Source: Actinomycetes bacterium
GTDB taxonomy: Bacteria; Actinomycetota; Acidimicrobiia; Acidimicrobiales; Palsa-688
Assembly (NCBI GenBank): GCA_021809105.1
Contig: JAKBAM010000004.1
Span: 1 to 64,000 of the forward strand
Reading direction: 5' to 3'
Length of the DNA: 64,000 bases
Shown: one piece after another, positions 43,034-50,989 of the stretch
Numbering within the stretch: position 1 is the stretch's first letter
Layout: each line of letters starts with the position of its first letter
The notes under the pieces: generated by a model
What the model saw: only the letters and a program-made list of their open reading frames with translations
What the model was told of the DNA's origin: nothing
Database searches by the model: none
Program-made: the position numbers and the translations under genes

Positions 43034-44152
43034 ATGGCGGCTCGATCCCACCTCTCGATCGGCGAGGTCCTGTCCCTCCTGAGGGAGGAGTTCGCCGACA
43101 TCACCATTTCGAAGATCCGGTTCCTGGAGAGCCAGGGACTGGTCGACCCGGAGCGGACCCCTTCCGGCTACCGCAAGTTCTACGAGCAAGACGTCGAGCG
43201 CTTGCGGTGGATCCTGCGTCAGCAACGTGAGAATTTCCTACCGTTGAAAGTGATAAAGGGCCGGCTGAGGGAAGGCGGCAATGGCACCGCGGAGCCCGAG
43301 CAGCTGCCCTTGGATGCCGACGCGAGCTCAGCCGGGGTCCTTGCAGGATCCAGCCCAGATCAGGGCCCCGCTCGCAACCTCGCACCCGCGAGGGCCGCAG
43401 TTGCCGTGCGCGCCATCGATGCATCAGCCGGAGCGGTACCGGCCGGCGCCGAAGCGGCGCCTGGGACCGGCCCCTTGCCGGCGATCCCGTCCAGGACGGC
43501 CGCAGACCCTGCGGCAGGCCCGAGCGGCACCCCTCGGGAGCGAGGCTCCGAAGGAGCCGCGCCGGTTCCCGTCGGCACCCAGACGCAACCCGCAGCGGCC
43601 GCCCCCGCCAACGCAGTTACCGCCCCGGGGGGCAAGCCCGAGGGAGCCGCAGATGCCAGCCCCGACAGTCTCGCCGGAGACGGCCAAGCCGTCGTTCCGG
43701 CGGCCGATCGCGGCGGCGCTGGCCGGGTGGCCACCTCGCCGGGCAGGCGCACACGCAGCGGCGACCAGGAGGAGCTGGAGAGCTACACCGCAGCGGAGCT
43801 GGCAGCCGGCGCCGGTGTGGAGCCCGCCATGGTCGAAGAGCTACAGGGTTTCGGGCTGCTGAAGCCCCGATCCGGCTCGGGGGGCACCGCCTACTTCGAT
43901 GCCGATGGGATGGAGGTGGTCCGGCTCGCCGCCTCCTTCGGTCGCCACGGTGTCGAGGGCCGCCACCTGCGGGCGTGGAAGACGAGCGCGGAGCGCGAGG
44001 CCAGCCTCTTCGAGCAGGTGATCATGCCGCTGCTGCACCAACGCAACCCGCAGGCTCGCCGCCAAGCCCTCGAGACCCTCGAGGAGCTGGCCGGCCTGGG
44101 CGCGGAGCTCCGCCGGGTCCTGCTCCGCCAGGCTTTGCGCACCGTTCGCTGA
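43034..44152 (+). CDS. ftsR: MerR-family regulator FtsR-like, with a long disordered linker
   Basis: The protein has 372 residues. The N-terminal MerR winged helix is LSIGEVLSLLREEFADITIS followed by KIRFLESQGLVDPERTPSGY (~7-70). Residues ~85-245 are Ala/Pro/Gly-rich and unstructured. The C-terminal domain (~245-372) has YTAAELAAGAGVEPAMVEEL and helices up to LRQALRTVR. The domain order and position match FtsR of Corynebacterium and Rv1828 of Mycobacterium, an activator of ftsZ. The linker is much longer than in those proteins (usually ~250 residues in all). GGAGGAAGG lies 8 bases before the ATG. Confidence 0.86.
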   Translation: MAARSHLSIGEVLSLLREEFADITISKIRFLESQGLVDPERTPSGYRKFYEQDVERLRWILRQQRENFLPLKVIKGRLREGGNGTAEPEQLPLDADASSAGVLAGSSPDQGPARNLAPARAAVAVRAIDASAGAVPAGAEAAPGTGPLPAIPSRTAADPAAGPSGTPRERGSEGAAPVPVGTQTQPAAAAPANAVTAPGGKPEGAADASPDSLAGDGQAVVPAADRGGAGRVATSPGRRTRSGDQEELESYTAAELAAGAGVEPAMVEELQGFGLLKPRSGSGGTAYFDADGMEVVRLAASFGRHGVEGRHLRAWKTSAEREASLFEQVIMPLLHQRNPQARRQALETLEELAGLGAELRRVLLRQALRTVR

Positions 44153-44195
44153 GCCGACGGTCCTCGGCCACCCGGTGCAATCCGAGGCCAGGGGG

Positions 44196-44201
44196 TAACG
44201 T
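44196..44201 (+). promoter_or_regulatory. -10 hexamer TAACGT of the bifunctional-nuclease gene (leaderless)
   Basis: TAACGT ends 6 bases before the ATG at 44208. Confidence 0.52.
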
Positions 44202-44207
44202 TCAGCC

Positions 44208-44708
44208 ATGGTGGAGATGCACCTCGTTGCGGTGCGTGTCGAGTTGCCCTCCCACACCCCGATCCTGCTCCTGCAGGAGACCGGCGCGGGTAGCAGGACG
44301 CTGCCTATTTACATCGGCAGCTCGGAGGCTCAGGCCATCGCTTACGCCCTTCAGGGCGTCGTCACTCCGAGGCCCATGACCCACGACTTGATGAAGGACA
44401 TGCTGGACGGGTTGGGGGCTGCCGTCGAATGCGTGGTGATCACCGAGCTCAGGGAGCGAACCTTCTACGCCGAGGTACGGCTGCGCCTACACGGCGCGGG
44501 GGTGTCGATCTCTGCCCGTCCCTCCGACGCAGTAGCCCTGGCCGTGCGCACGTCGGCGACCATCTTCGCGGAGGACGCTTTGGTCGACGCCGAGGGGTAC
44601 GTGCTCCACACCGACGACAGCGACGAAGCGGGAGGGGATCCCGACGACCTCATGTCGCAGTTCCGTGACTTCATCGAGGGCATCAGCCCGGAGGACTTCG
44701 AGCGCTGA
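44208..44708 (+). CDS. bifunctional nuclease family protein (DUF151)
   Basis: The protein has 166 residues. PILLLQETGAGSRTLPIYIG followed by SSEAQAIAYALQGVVTPRPM and THDLMKDMLDGLGAAVECVV is the BFN/DUF151 core; ISARPSDAVALAVRTSATIF closes it. The C-terminus is acidic. Plant and Thermotoga members have been linked to nuclease activity; in actinobacteria the gene (Rv1829) always sits between the two MerR genes and its role there is unknown. Confidence 0.9.
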   Translation: MVEMHLVAVRVELPSHTPILLLQETGAGSRTLPIYIGSSEAQAIAYALQGVVTPRPMTHDLMKDMLDGLGAAVECVVITELRERTFYAEVRLRLHGAGVSISARPSDAVALAVRTSATIFAEDALVDAEGYVLHTDDSDEAGGDPDDLMSQFRDFIEGISPEDFER

Positions 44709-44787
44709 GCGATTCTGGCCCTTGCGGAGCGCGACGCCGTGGCGCACACTGGTGTAACTACCCTGCTGTGTGCCAGGAGGCTGGATC

Positions 44788-45294
44788 GTGGCTGTTACCC
44801 GCAAACCGATGAGCACGGACGATGCCAGTCCGGGCTTCCGGGGGCCCCAGGTGTGCAGCATCGTCGGTATCACCTACCGCCAGCTCGACTACTGGGCTCG
44901 TACCGATCTCCTGCGACCCTCGATCAATGAAGCCAAGGGAAGCGGGTCTCAGCGCCGGTACAGCTACGAGGACCTGTTGGCCCTCAAAGTCATCAAGCGG
45001 CTCCTCGACGCCGGCATCTCCCTGCAGTCGACCCGACGCGCCGTCGAGTGCCTGCGATCGGGCGGGGATGACCTGATCAGCGCCGATCTGGTGATCGACG
45101 AGGGACGGACGGTCCTGGCGCACTCGGGCGAAGAGATCGTCGACCTCCTTCGCGGCGGTCAGGGCGTGCTCAACATCGTGTCCATGCCTCCGCTGGTGTC
45201 CGAGGTAGCGGCCGCCATCACCAGCCTCCGGAGCCTGGACGAGGTGGCGCCCGATGGCGTCGCGGGACCGGTCCGGCGGGTGTCTGGCGGTTGA
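44788..45294 (+). CDS. MerR-family transcriptional regulator (Rv1830-like)
   Basis: The protein has 168 residues from the GTG at 44788, preceded by CCAGGAGG. The DNA-binding domain is CSIVGITYRQLDYWARTDLL, then QRRYSYEDLLALKVIKRLLD (~23-75). The C-terminal half (SADLVIDEGRTVLAHSGEEI) is a small conserved domain without metal-binding cysteines. A possible -10 is TACCCT at 44759-44764. In Mycobacterium the homologue neighbours glycine decarboxylase, as here. Confidence 0.88.
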   Translation: MAVTRKPMSTDDASPGFRGPQVCSIVGITYRQLDYWARTDLLRPSINEAKGSGSQRRYSYEDLLALKVIKRLLDAGISLQSTRRAVECLRSGGDDLISADLVIDEGRTVLAHSGEEIVDLLRGGQGVLNIVSMPPLVSEVAAAITSLRSLDEVAPDGVAGPVRRVSGG

Positions 45295-45325
45295 CCTCAG
45301 AGATTGCGTAGGCATAGCTCGCCGG

Positions 45326-45331
45326 TACGCT
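45326..45331 (+). promoter_or_regulatory. -10 hexamer TACGCT of gcvT (leaderless)
   Basis: TACGCT ends 7 bases before the GTG at 45339. Only 44 bases separate gcvT from the merR stop, leaving no room for a glycine riboswitch. Confidence 0.52.
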
Positions 45332-45338
45332 CTTCGGC

Positions 45339-46421
45339 GTGAGCGCCACTACCGACTCAGCCGTCCGGCACTCGCCCCTCGACGCAGCTCACCGCCGCCT
45401 CGACGCTCGGATGGTGCCTTTCGGAGGGTGGGAGATGCCACTCTCGTATCCCCAGGGGACCATCGCCGAGCACCTGGCCTGCCGGCGGGGGGCGGTGGCT
45501 TTCGACGTGAGCCATCTGGGCACGGTAAGGGTGACCGGCCCCGGCGCCCGCCAACGTCTCCAATCGATCCTGACCAACGACCTGGCTCGCATCAGCCCGG
45601 GACGGGCGCAATACACCCACCTGCTCGACGCCGGTGACGCCTCGGTCAGCGACGACATCATCGTGTGGTGGGTGGAGGAAGAGCGCTTCGACGTGATGCC
45701 GAATGCCTCCAACACGGCCGGAGTCCTGGCGGCGCTCGGGGGCAGCGACGTGACCTCGGAGCGCGCCGTGATCGCCGTACAAGGGCCCGACGCCCGCCGG
45801 TTGATGGCGACCGTCGCTCCCGAAGCTGCGGCCGTCGGCCGGTTTCGGGTGATCACATTCACGTGGATGGGCCAGCCTGCTGTCGCCGCCGGCACGGGCT
45901 ACACCGGTGAGGACGGTATCGAGATTGCCGTCCCGGTGGAGGGAGCCGAGTCACTCTGGGCTGCCGTGCTGGGCGCCGGCGTGCTTCCGGCCGGGTTGGG
46001 CTCGCGTGACACGCTTCGCCTGGAGGCTGCGCTGCCACTCCACGGTCACGAGCTGGGGCCCGGCATCACGCCGCTCCAGGCCGGCCTCGGGTGGGTCGTC
46101 TCATGGACCAAGCCGGAGGGGTTTCGTGGCCGAGACGCACTCGAGGCCGAACGACAGGCCGGGGTGCCCCGCAAGCTGATCGGGCTGGCGGGGGAAGGTC
46201 GCCGGCCGCTGCGTACGGGCACCTCCGTGCTGGTGGGCGGCCGCGCGGTCGCCGAGGTGACCAGCGGCAACTACTCGCCGATCCTGGACCGCGGCATCGC
46301 CCTGGCGCTGCTGCCCTCCGAGCTGGTCGACGGCCTCGACACCGTCTACCTCGACCTGCGCGGCCGGCAAGTGCCGGCCCGGGTCGTGCCGCTCCCGTTC
46401 GTCGCCAAGCAGAAGGGCTGA
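45339..46421 (+). CDS. gcvT: glycine cleavage system T protein (aminomethyltransferase)
   Basis: Releases ammonia from the aminomethyl-lipoyl H protein and passes the one-carbon unit to tetrahydrofolate. The protein has 360 residues. Motifs are MVPFGGWEMPLSYPQGTIAE, VAFDVSHLGTVRVTGPGA, GYTGEDGIEIAVP and the C-terminal barrel with VTSGNYSPILDRGIALALLP. The stop is 2 bases before the gcvPA start, so the three gcv genes form an operon. Confidence 0.95.
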   Translation: MSATTDSAVRHSPLDAAHRRLDARMVPFGGWEMPLSYPQGTIAEHLACRRGAVAFDVSHLGTVRVTGPGARQRLQSILTNDLARISPGRAQYTHLLDAGDASVSDDIIVWWVEEERFDVMPNASNTAGVLAALGGSDVTSERAVIAVQGPDARRLMATVAPEAAAVGRFRVITFTWMGQPAVAAGTGYTGEDGIEIAVPVEGAESLWAAVLGAGVLPAGLGSRDTLRLEAALPLHGHELGPGITPLQAGLGWVVSWTKPEGFRGRDALEAERQAGVPRKLIGLAGEGRRPLRTGTSVLVGGRAVAEVTSGNYSPILDRGIALALLPSELVDGLDTVYLDLRGRQVPARVVPLPFVAKQKG

Positions 46422-46423
46422 CC

Positions 46424-47788
46424 GTGGGCCACTACGTACCTCACACCGACGACGAGATCGCCGCCATGCTCGCCGACATCGGGCTCTCCTCGCTCGACGA
46501 GCTGTTCGACGTCGTGCCGGCCGCTCTGCGCCTCGCCGGCGGGCTCAACCTCGCCCAAGGCGTGTCGGAGCCCGACGTGATCGCCGAGATGGAGCGCCTA
46601 GCCGACCGCAATCGCGTGGGCGCCGACCTCGTCTGCTTCGCCGGCGCGGGTGCCTACGACCACGAGGTTCCTTCGGCGACGCGGCGCCTCACCATGCGCA
46701 CCGAGTTCGTCACGGCGTACACGCCATACCAGCCAGAAGTGGCGCAGGGCGTGCTCCAGGCACTGTTCGAGTACCAGACCATGGTGGGCCGGCTCTCGGG
46801 GTTGGCGGTCGCCAATGCCTCGCTCTACGACGGCGCCAGCGCCATGGTGGAGGCGGTCAATCTGGCGGCAGCAGCCACCCGCCGCGCCACAGTGTGGGTC
46901 AGCGGCGGCGTCCACCCGCACTGGCGGGCCACGCTTGCGACCTTCGCAGCCGGTACCGGACACCAGGTCGTCGACGTCCCCTTGCGGGACGGCGTGACCG
47001 ACTGGGCTGCGGTGCCCGACGGCGAGGCGCCCGGCGCGATCGTCGTCGCCAATCCGAATTACCTCGGGGTCATCGAGGACCTGGGCCCGGCTCGCGCCGC
47101 CGCCGACCGTCATCACGCCCTCCTACTGGGCGGCTTCGACCCCGTATCGGCGGGGCTGCTGCGCTCACCTGGCGATGACGGGGCCGACGTGGCCTTCGGT
47201 GAAGGCCAGCCCTTCGGGACCCCCCTCTCGCTCGGTGGGCCCTACCTGGGGCTCTTCGCTTGCCGCCTCGAGCACGTCCGGCGCCTTCCCGGTCGGCTCG
47301 TGGGGCGCACAGTCGACGTCGAGAGCAGGGCCGCCTACGTCACCACACTCCGGGCCCGCGAGCAGGACATCCGCCGCGAGAAGGCGTCGTCCAACGTCTG
47401 TACCAACCAGACGCTCATCGCCGTGGCTGCGATGATCCAGCTGTCATGGCTCGGGACCGGCGGCCTCCGCGAGCTGGCGCTGCGTTGCGCCCGGGGTACC
47501 CGCTACACCCGGGAGGCGCTACTCTCCATCCCCGGCGTGTCTCCATTCACTCGGGGCGCGGTGCTCAGGGAGTTCGCGGTGCACGTCCCGATCGACCCCG
47601 TGGTGGCGGTAGACCGCATGGCGGAGGAGGGTTTCCTCGCCGGGGTCCCGGTCGGACTCCATGCCGGAGTCACAGTTGGACCTGGCGATGAGGCGGGGGA
47701 GCGAGGTCTCCTGGTGGCGGTCACAGAGCGGAGGACCAAGGCCGAGATCGACGCGTACGCAGCAGCACTGGAGAAAGTGGTCCGATGA
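46424..47788 (+). CDS. gcvPA: glycine dehydrogenase (decarboxylating) subunit 1
   Basis: N-terminal half of the P protein as a separate subunit, 454 residues. The N-terminus YVPHTDDEIAAMLADIGLSS is diagnostic; FVTAYTPYQPEVAQGVLQAL and EKASSNVCTNQTL are family motifs. It lacks the pyridoxal-phosphate lysine, which is in subunit 2. Two-subunit P protein is common in Firmicutes, Archaea and some actinobacteria, whereas mycobacteria have a single-chain GcvP. The GTG at 46424 follows AGAAGGG. Confidence 0.94.
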   Translation: MGHYVPHTDDEIAAMLADIGLSSLDELFDVVPAALRLAGGLNLAQGVSEPDVIAEMERLADRNRVGADLVCFAGAGAYDHEVPSATRRLTMRTEFVTAYTPYQPEVAQGVLQALFEYQTMVGRLSGLAVANASLYDGASAMVEAVNLAAAATRRATVWVSGGVHPHWRATLATFAAGTGHQVVDVPLRDGVTDWAAVPDGEAPGAIVVANPNYLGVIEDLGPARAAADRHHALLLGGFDPVSAGLLRSPGDDGADVAFGEGQPFGTPLSLGGPYLGLFACRLEHVRRLPGRLVGRTVDVESRAAYVTTLRAREQDIRREKASSNVCTNQTLIAVAAMIQLSWLGTGGLRELALRCARGTRYTREALLSIPGVSPFTRGAVLREFAVHVPIDPVVAVDRMAEEGFLAGVPVGLHAGVTVGPGDEAGERGLLVAVTERRTKAEIDAYAAALEKVVR

Positions 47789-49380
47789 CCGACAGCATCA
47801 GAGCGACCGCCGGCGCCCCCCAGCATGGGTCGATGGACGGCACGAGGCTCGGTGACGTCACTGGCGCGCAGGGCCACCGGCCGGCGCCGGCAGGGCGGGC
47901 CACGAGCATCCCGATGATCGGGCGCGATTCGGAACCGACGATCTTCGAGATGTCCAGCCCTGGGCGTCATGCCCACTCGTTTCGCACTACAGGTCTGCCC
48001 GAGTGGGCTGCCGAGGACCTGGTGCCCTCCGAGCACCTTCGGGCTGCGCCGCTCGCCCTGACGGAGGTATCCGAACGCGACCTGGTGGCCCATGTCACCC
48101 GCCTCACCCACCGCCAGTATTCGGTGGACCTCGGGGCATATCCGCTCGGCTCCTGCACGATGAAGTACAACCCGAAGCTGTGCGACGACGTCGCGGCGCT
48201 GCCTGGCCTGACCGGCTCCCATCCGGCGGCGCCGGCATCGTGCACCCAGGGGTGGATGGAGATGCTCTGCGACCTCTCCGACACGCTGTGCGAGGTGACT
48301 GGAATGCACGCGGCCACCTTGCAGCCCCCGGCCGGCGCTGCGGGGGAGTTGACCGGCCTGCTGCTGATGAGGGCCTTCCACTCCGCTAACGGGTCGACCC
48401 GGACCAAGGTCATAATCCCCGATTCGGCGCACGGCACCAACCCGGCGTCGGTGACGCTGGGCGGTTACCAGACCGTCACCGTGCCCTCCGACGACCGGGG
48501 GCTGGTGGACATCGACGCCCTCCGCGCCAGGCTCGACACCGACGTGGCCGGCATCATGCTGACCAACCCCAACACCCTCGGCCTGTTCGAGGAAGACATC
48601 GCAGAGATCGCCGCTGCGGTCCACGAGATCGGCGGCTTGCTCTACTACGACGGCGCCAACCTCAATGCGATCCTTGGGGTCACAAGGCCGGGGGACATGG
48701 GCTTCGATATCGTGCACATGAACTTGCACAAGACCTTCGCCGTGCCCCACGGCGGGGGTGGCCCCGGTGCGGGGCCAGTGGCCGTTTCGGAGCGTCTGGC
48801 CCAGTACCTGCCTGGGCCCGTGCCATGCCGCGAGGCAGATGGCAGCTTCTCCTGGCGCACCCCTGAGCATTCCATCGGCCGGGTACACAGCTGGCACGGC
48901 AATGCGCTGGCACTGGCCCGGGCCTGGTCCTACATCGTGGCCAATGGAGGCGACGGGTTGCGCCGGGTGGCCGAGGGGGCGGTGCTCAACGCCAACTGGC
49001 TCCGTCACGCCCTGCGGGGTGCCTACGACCTTCCCTACGACCGGCCCAACATGCACGAGTTCGTTGCCTCGACCGCTTCGCTCAAAAAGGACAAGGGGCT
49101 GCGGGCCATCGATGTCGGCAAGCGGCTCCTGGAGGAGGGGTTCCACGCCCCGACGGTCTATTTTCCTCTGATCGTGGACGAGGCGCTGATGATCGAGCCC
49201 ACCGAGACCGAGAGCCCGCAGACGCTTGCCGCCCTGGCCGACGCTCTCATCGACATCGCCGCCGGTACCGAGGAGGCGTGGAAGGCGGCGCCGCGGACGA
49301 CGCCGGTGGGTCGCGTGGACGAAGCTCGCGCCGCCCGCACCCTGGTCCCGACCTGGGACGCGCGCGACGGGTTCAGCTGA
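47785..49380 (+). CDS. gcvPB: glycine dehydrogenase (decarboxylating) subunit 2
   Basis: Pyridoxal-phosphate subunit that decarboxylates glycine and loads the H protein. The protein has 531 residues. The cofactor lysine is in MNLHKTFAVPHGGGGPGAGP. Other motifs are GAYPLGSCTMKYNPK, LQPPAGAAGELTGLLLMRAF and DSAHGTNPASVTLGGY. About 40 N-terminal residues (SIRATAGAPQHGSMDGTRLG onward) precede the conserved core and are probably flexible. The ATG overlaps the gcvPA stop (ATGA). No gcvL (lpd) is in the window. Confidence 0.95.
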   Translation: MTDSIRATAGAPQHGSMDGTRLGDVTGAQGHRPAPAGRATSIPMIGRDSEPTIFEMSSPGRHAHSFRTTGLPEWAAEDLVPSEHLRAAPLALTEVSERDLVAHVTRLTHRQYSVDLGAYPLGSCTMKYNPKLCDDVAALPGLTGSHPAAPASCTQGWMEMLCDLSDTLCEVTGMHAATLQPPAGAAGELTGLLLMRAFHSANGSTRTKVIIPDSAHGTNPASVTLGGYQTVTVPSDDRGLVDIDALRARLDTDVAGIMLTNPNTLGLFEEDIAEIAAAVHEIGGLLYYDGANLNAILGVTRPGDMGFDIVHMNLHKTFAVPHGGGGPGAGPVAVSERLAQYLPGPVPCREADGSFSWRTPEHSIGRVHSWHGNALALARAWSYIVANGGDGLRRVAEGAVLNANWLRHALRGAYDLPYDRPNMHEFVASTASLKKDKGLRAIDVGKRLLEEGFHAPTVYFPLIVDEALMIEPTETESPQTLAALADALIDIAAGTEEAWKAAPRTTPVGRVDEARAARTLVPTWDARDGFS

Positions 49381-49449
49381 CGCGCGCAGGAGCGGGCACC
49401 GGAGACGGAGTCTCAGCAAGTTCACAGCAGGCCCTATGGTCGGTCACAG

Positions 49450-49647
49450 GTGCAGCCGATGCAATGGAGTATGACCTTCGTGCACCTTCTCGCCGGGCTG
49501 GCGCTGGTGGTTGGCAGCTGTGCTGCCATCGCTGCTGCAGCCACGCTCTGGATGATAGGGATGGCCCGCCTCGAACAGGCTGCCATCCGAGTCGAGCCTG
49601 ACCGGGAGCAGCCCTTTGGCCGGCCGGCGCCTCGGCGCCACCCCTGA
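49450..49647 (+). CDS. small single-span membrane protein
   Basis: The protein has 65 residues. One long hydrophobic segment (FVHLLAGLALVVGSCAAIAA, ~10-29, continuing) is followed by a charged C-terminus. The GTG at 49450 is 9 bases after a TATGGT hexamer (49435-49440), so it may be a separate leaderless transcript; ATG 49459 is an alternative. I recognise no family. It converges with the RodZ-C-like gene, 3 bases away. Confidence 0.5.
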   Translation: MQPMQWSMTFVHLLAGLALVVGSCAAIAAAATLWMIGMARLEQAAIRVEPDREQPFGRPAPRRHP

Positions 49648-49650
49648 CCC

Positions 49651-50826
49651 CTAGCGGAACTGCAGGTTGAAGGGCTGGCCCGGAGTGAGCGGCGGGGCGA
49701 TGAGCTGCCTGTTTATGGCGATCGTCACCGCCGTAGGGTTGCCGAGGCGCACCCATGCCGGCGCGGCGATCGTCTTTACCTGCCCTTGGGTCAGCCGGCC
49801 CTGGTACAGGACGGCGCCGACCTGGTCGCCTTGCCGCAGCTCGATCCACGAGACGCCGTTGGATGCAGTAAGGGTGATCGTGGCCGGCGAGGTCAAGCGG
49901 TAGACCGCGTCTTGAGGAGTGCTCGACACCAGGTCAGCGGAAGGAAGGGTGGTGGTGGGAGCGGCAGTGGTCGCAGGGGTGGTCACTGGCGACTTCGTCC
50001 TGGCCGCTAGGGGGGTTCGAGGGAGCGGGGGGGACACCCTCCCATTGGAGGCGACTGCCGCGCCGACTGCGACTGCCGCGACGACGACCGAGGCCGCAGC
50101 GCTCACCAGCGCCCAGCGAGGCAGCGCCCCCCGAGAAGAGGGCGCCCACCGCGCGCGGCGGCGGCCATGCCGGTGCCGCCGGCGACCCGGGGCCGGGCTT
50201 GCGCCTTCCTGTCGTCGCCGGTGGGCCGATGTCGTCAGCGCCGCCAGCGCTTCGGGGGCCAGATGAGCGACCCCCGGCAGCGGGATCGACGGTGGCTCGA
50301 CCGGCGCGACCTCCTCGTCGAAGCGCAGCATCGGGACCCCACTGGCGACGGCGGTCTCTGGCTCCGCCGGCGTTGGTATCACAGGACCTGAGAGCGGGGG
50401 AGCCGCGGCCACGGGAGCCGGAGGGCCAGGGGGGGCCACGGGAGGGACCGACGGGCTGCGCACGATCCGGACTCTCTCCTCTTCGGCCGGGAGAGCTGCC
50501 GTCTCGGGGTCGTCAGGGGCGTAGCGCGCCGGCGGCGCTCGGAACGGTGACGCTCCGAGCGAACGCCCGGGCTGCGGTCCGATCCTCGTAGCACCGAGCC
50601 CGCTGCGGACCGAAGTGGTGCGCACCAGCCGGACGTGGGTGTGCGCGTCCTCCGCCTCCCGGGACCGGACGGGGTGATCGCCGGCCTGGCGCGTGAGTGT
50701 GTCCAGGGTGTCCAGCACGCGGTGATGGGTCTTCGCCGCCCGCCGGGCCGGACCACCTCGGCGGGCGGATCGAGCCACCACGCCCATCGCGGCGATCGCC
50801 GCGACGATGAGCCAGAGCGCAGTCAC
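49651..50826 (-). CDS. membrane protein with RodZ-C-like (DUF4115) domain
   Basis: The protein has 391 residues. An N-terminal membrane helix (ALWLIVAAIAAMGVVARSAR), a Pro/Arg-rich cytoplasmic region (~25-230) containing basic stretches such as RRRHRHGRRRARW, a second helix (ALVSAAASVVVAAVAVGAAV) and an outer domain. The last ~85 residues, SWIELRQGDQVGAVLYQGRL followed by TQGQVKTIAAPAWVRLGNPT, match the C-terminal domain of RodZ, which stabilises the MreB elongation machinery. The N-terminal HTH of RodZ is missing. The GTG at 50826 overlaps the stop of a 17-codon leader ORF (GTGA). A role in envelope shape is inferred from the domain alone. Confidence 0.78.
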   Translation of the reverse strand: MTALWLIVAAIAAMGVVARSARRGGPARRAAKTHHRVLDTLDTLTRQAGDHPVRSREAEDAHTHVRLVRTTSVRSGLGATRIGPQPGRSLGASPFRAPPARYAPDDPETAALPAEEERVRIVRSPSVPPVAPPGPPAPVAAAPPLSGPVIPTPAEPETAVASGVPMLRFDEEVAPVEPPSIPLPGVAHLAPEALAALTTSAHRRRQEGASPAPGRRRHRHGRRRARWAPSSRGALPRWALVSAAASVVVAAVAVGAAVASNGRVSPPLPRTPLAARTKSPVTTPATTAAPTTTLPSADLVSSTPQDAVYRLTSPATITLTASNGVSWIELRQGDQVGAVLYQGRLTQGQVKTIAAPAWVRLGNPTAVTIAINRQLIAPPLTPGQPFNLQFR

Positions 50827-50876
50827 CGGCGCGCACCTCGAGCCCTGTGATGGGACGAGAGGCAGAGGTCGGCCAC
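50823..50876 (-). CDS. 17-codon leader ORF coupled to the RodZ-C-like gene
   Basis: A GTG at 50876 stands 6 bases after the hexamer TAGCCT and opens 17 codons (MADLCLSSHHRARGARR). The TGA (50825-50823) overlaps the GTG start of the RodZ-C-like gene as GTGA. The two frames differ, so it cannot be an extension of that protein. It looks like a leaderless upstream ORF that delivers ribosomes to the main gene by coupling. Translation is inferred from spacing and overlap only. Confidence 0.45.
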   Translation of the reverse strand: MADLCLSSHHRARGARR

Positions 50877-50882
50877 GGCCCA

Positions 50883-50888
50883 AGGCTA
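50883..50888 (-). promoter_or_regulatory. -10 hexamer TAGCCT of the leader ORF
   Basis: On the minus strand TAGCCT, then TGGGCC, then the GTG of the leader ORF at 50876. Confidence 0.45.
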
Positions 50889-50989
50889 TGCGCACCGTGG
50901 CTATAATCCGACGCGCCTGGCAGGGTTCTGGGCAACGCCGCGTTCGCGGTCCGGGGCACCTGGGGGACTCGGGCTCGCTAGGCATCTCG

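Noticed and set aside
45295-45338. Possible glycine riboswitch before gcvT
   Set aside because: Only 44 bases are available and a leaderless -10 occupies them; no aptamer features seen.
47503-49425. 640-codon open frame on the minus strand
   Set aside because: Antisense to gcvPA/gcvPB; no domain, and composition mirrors the sense strand.
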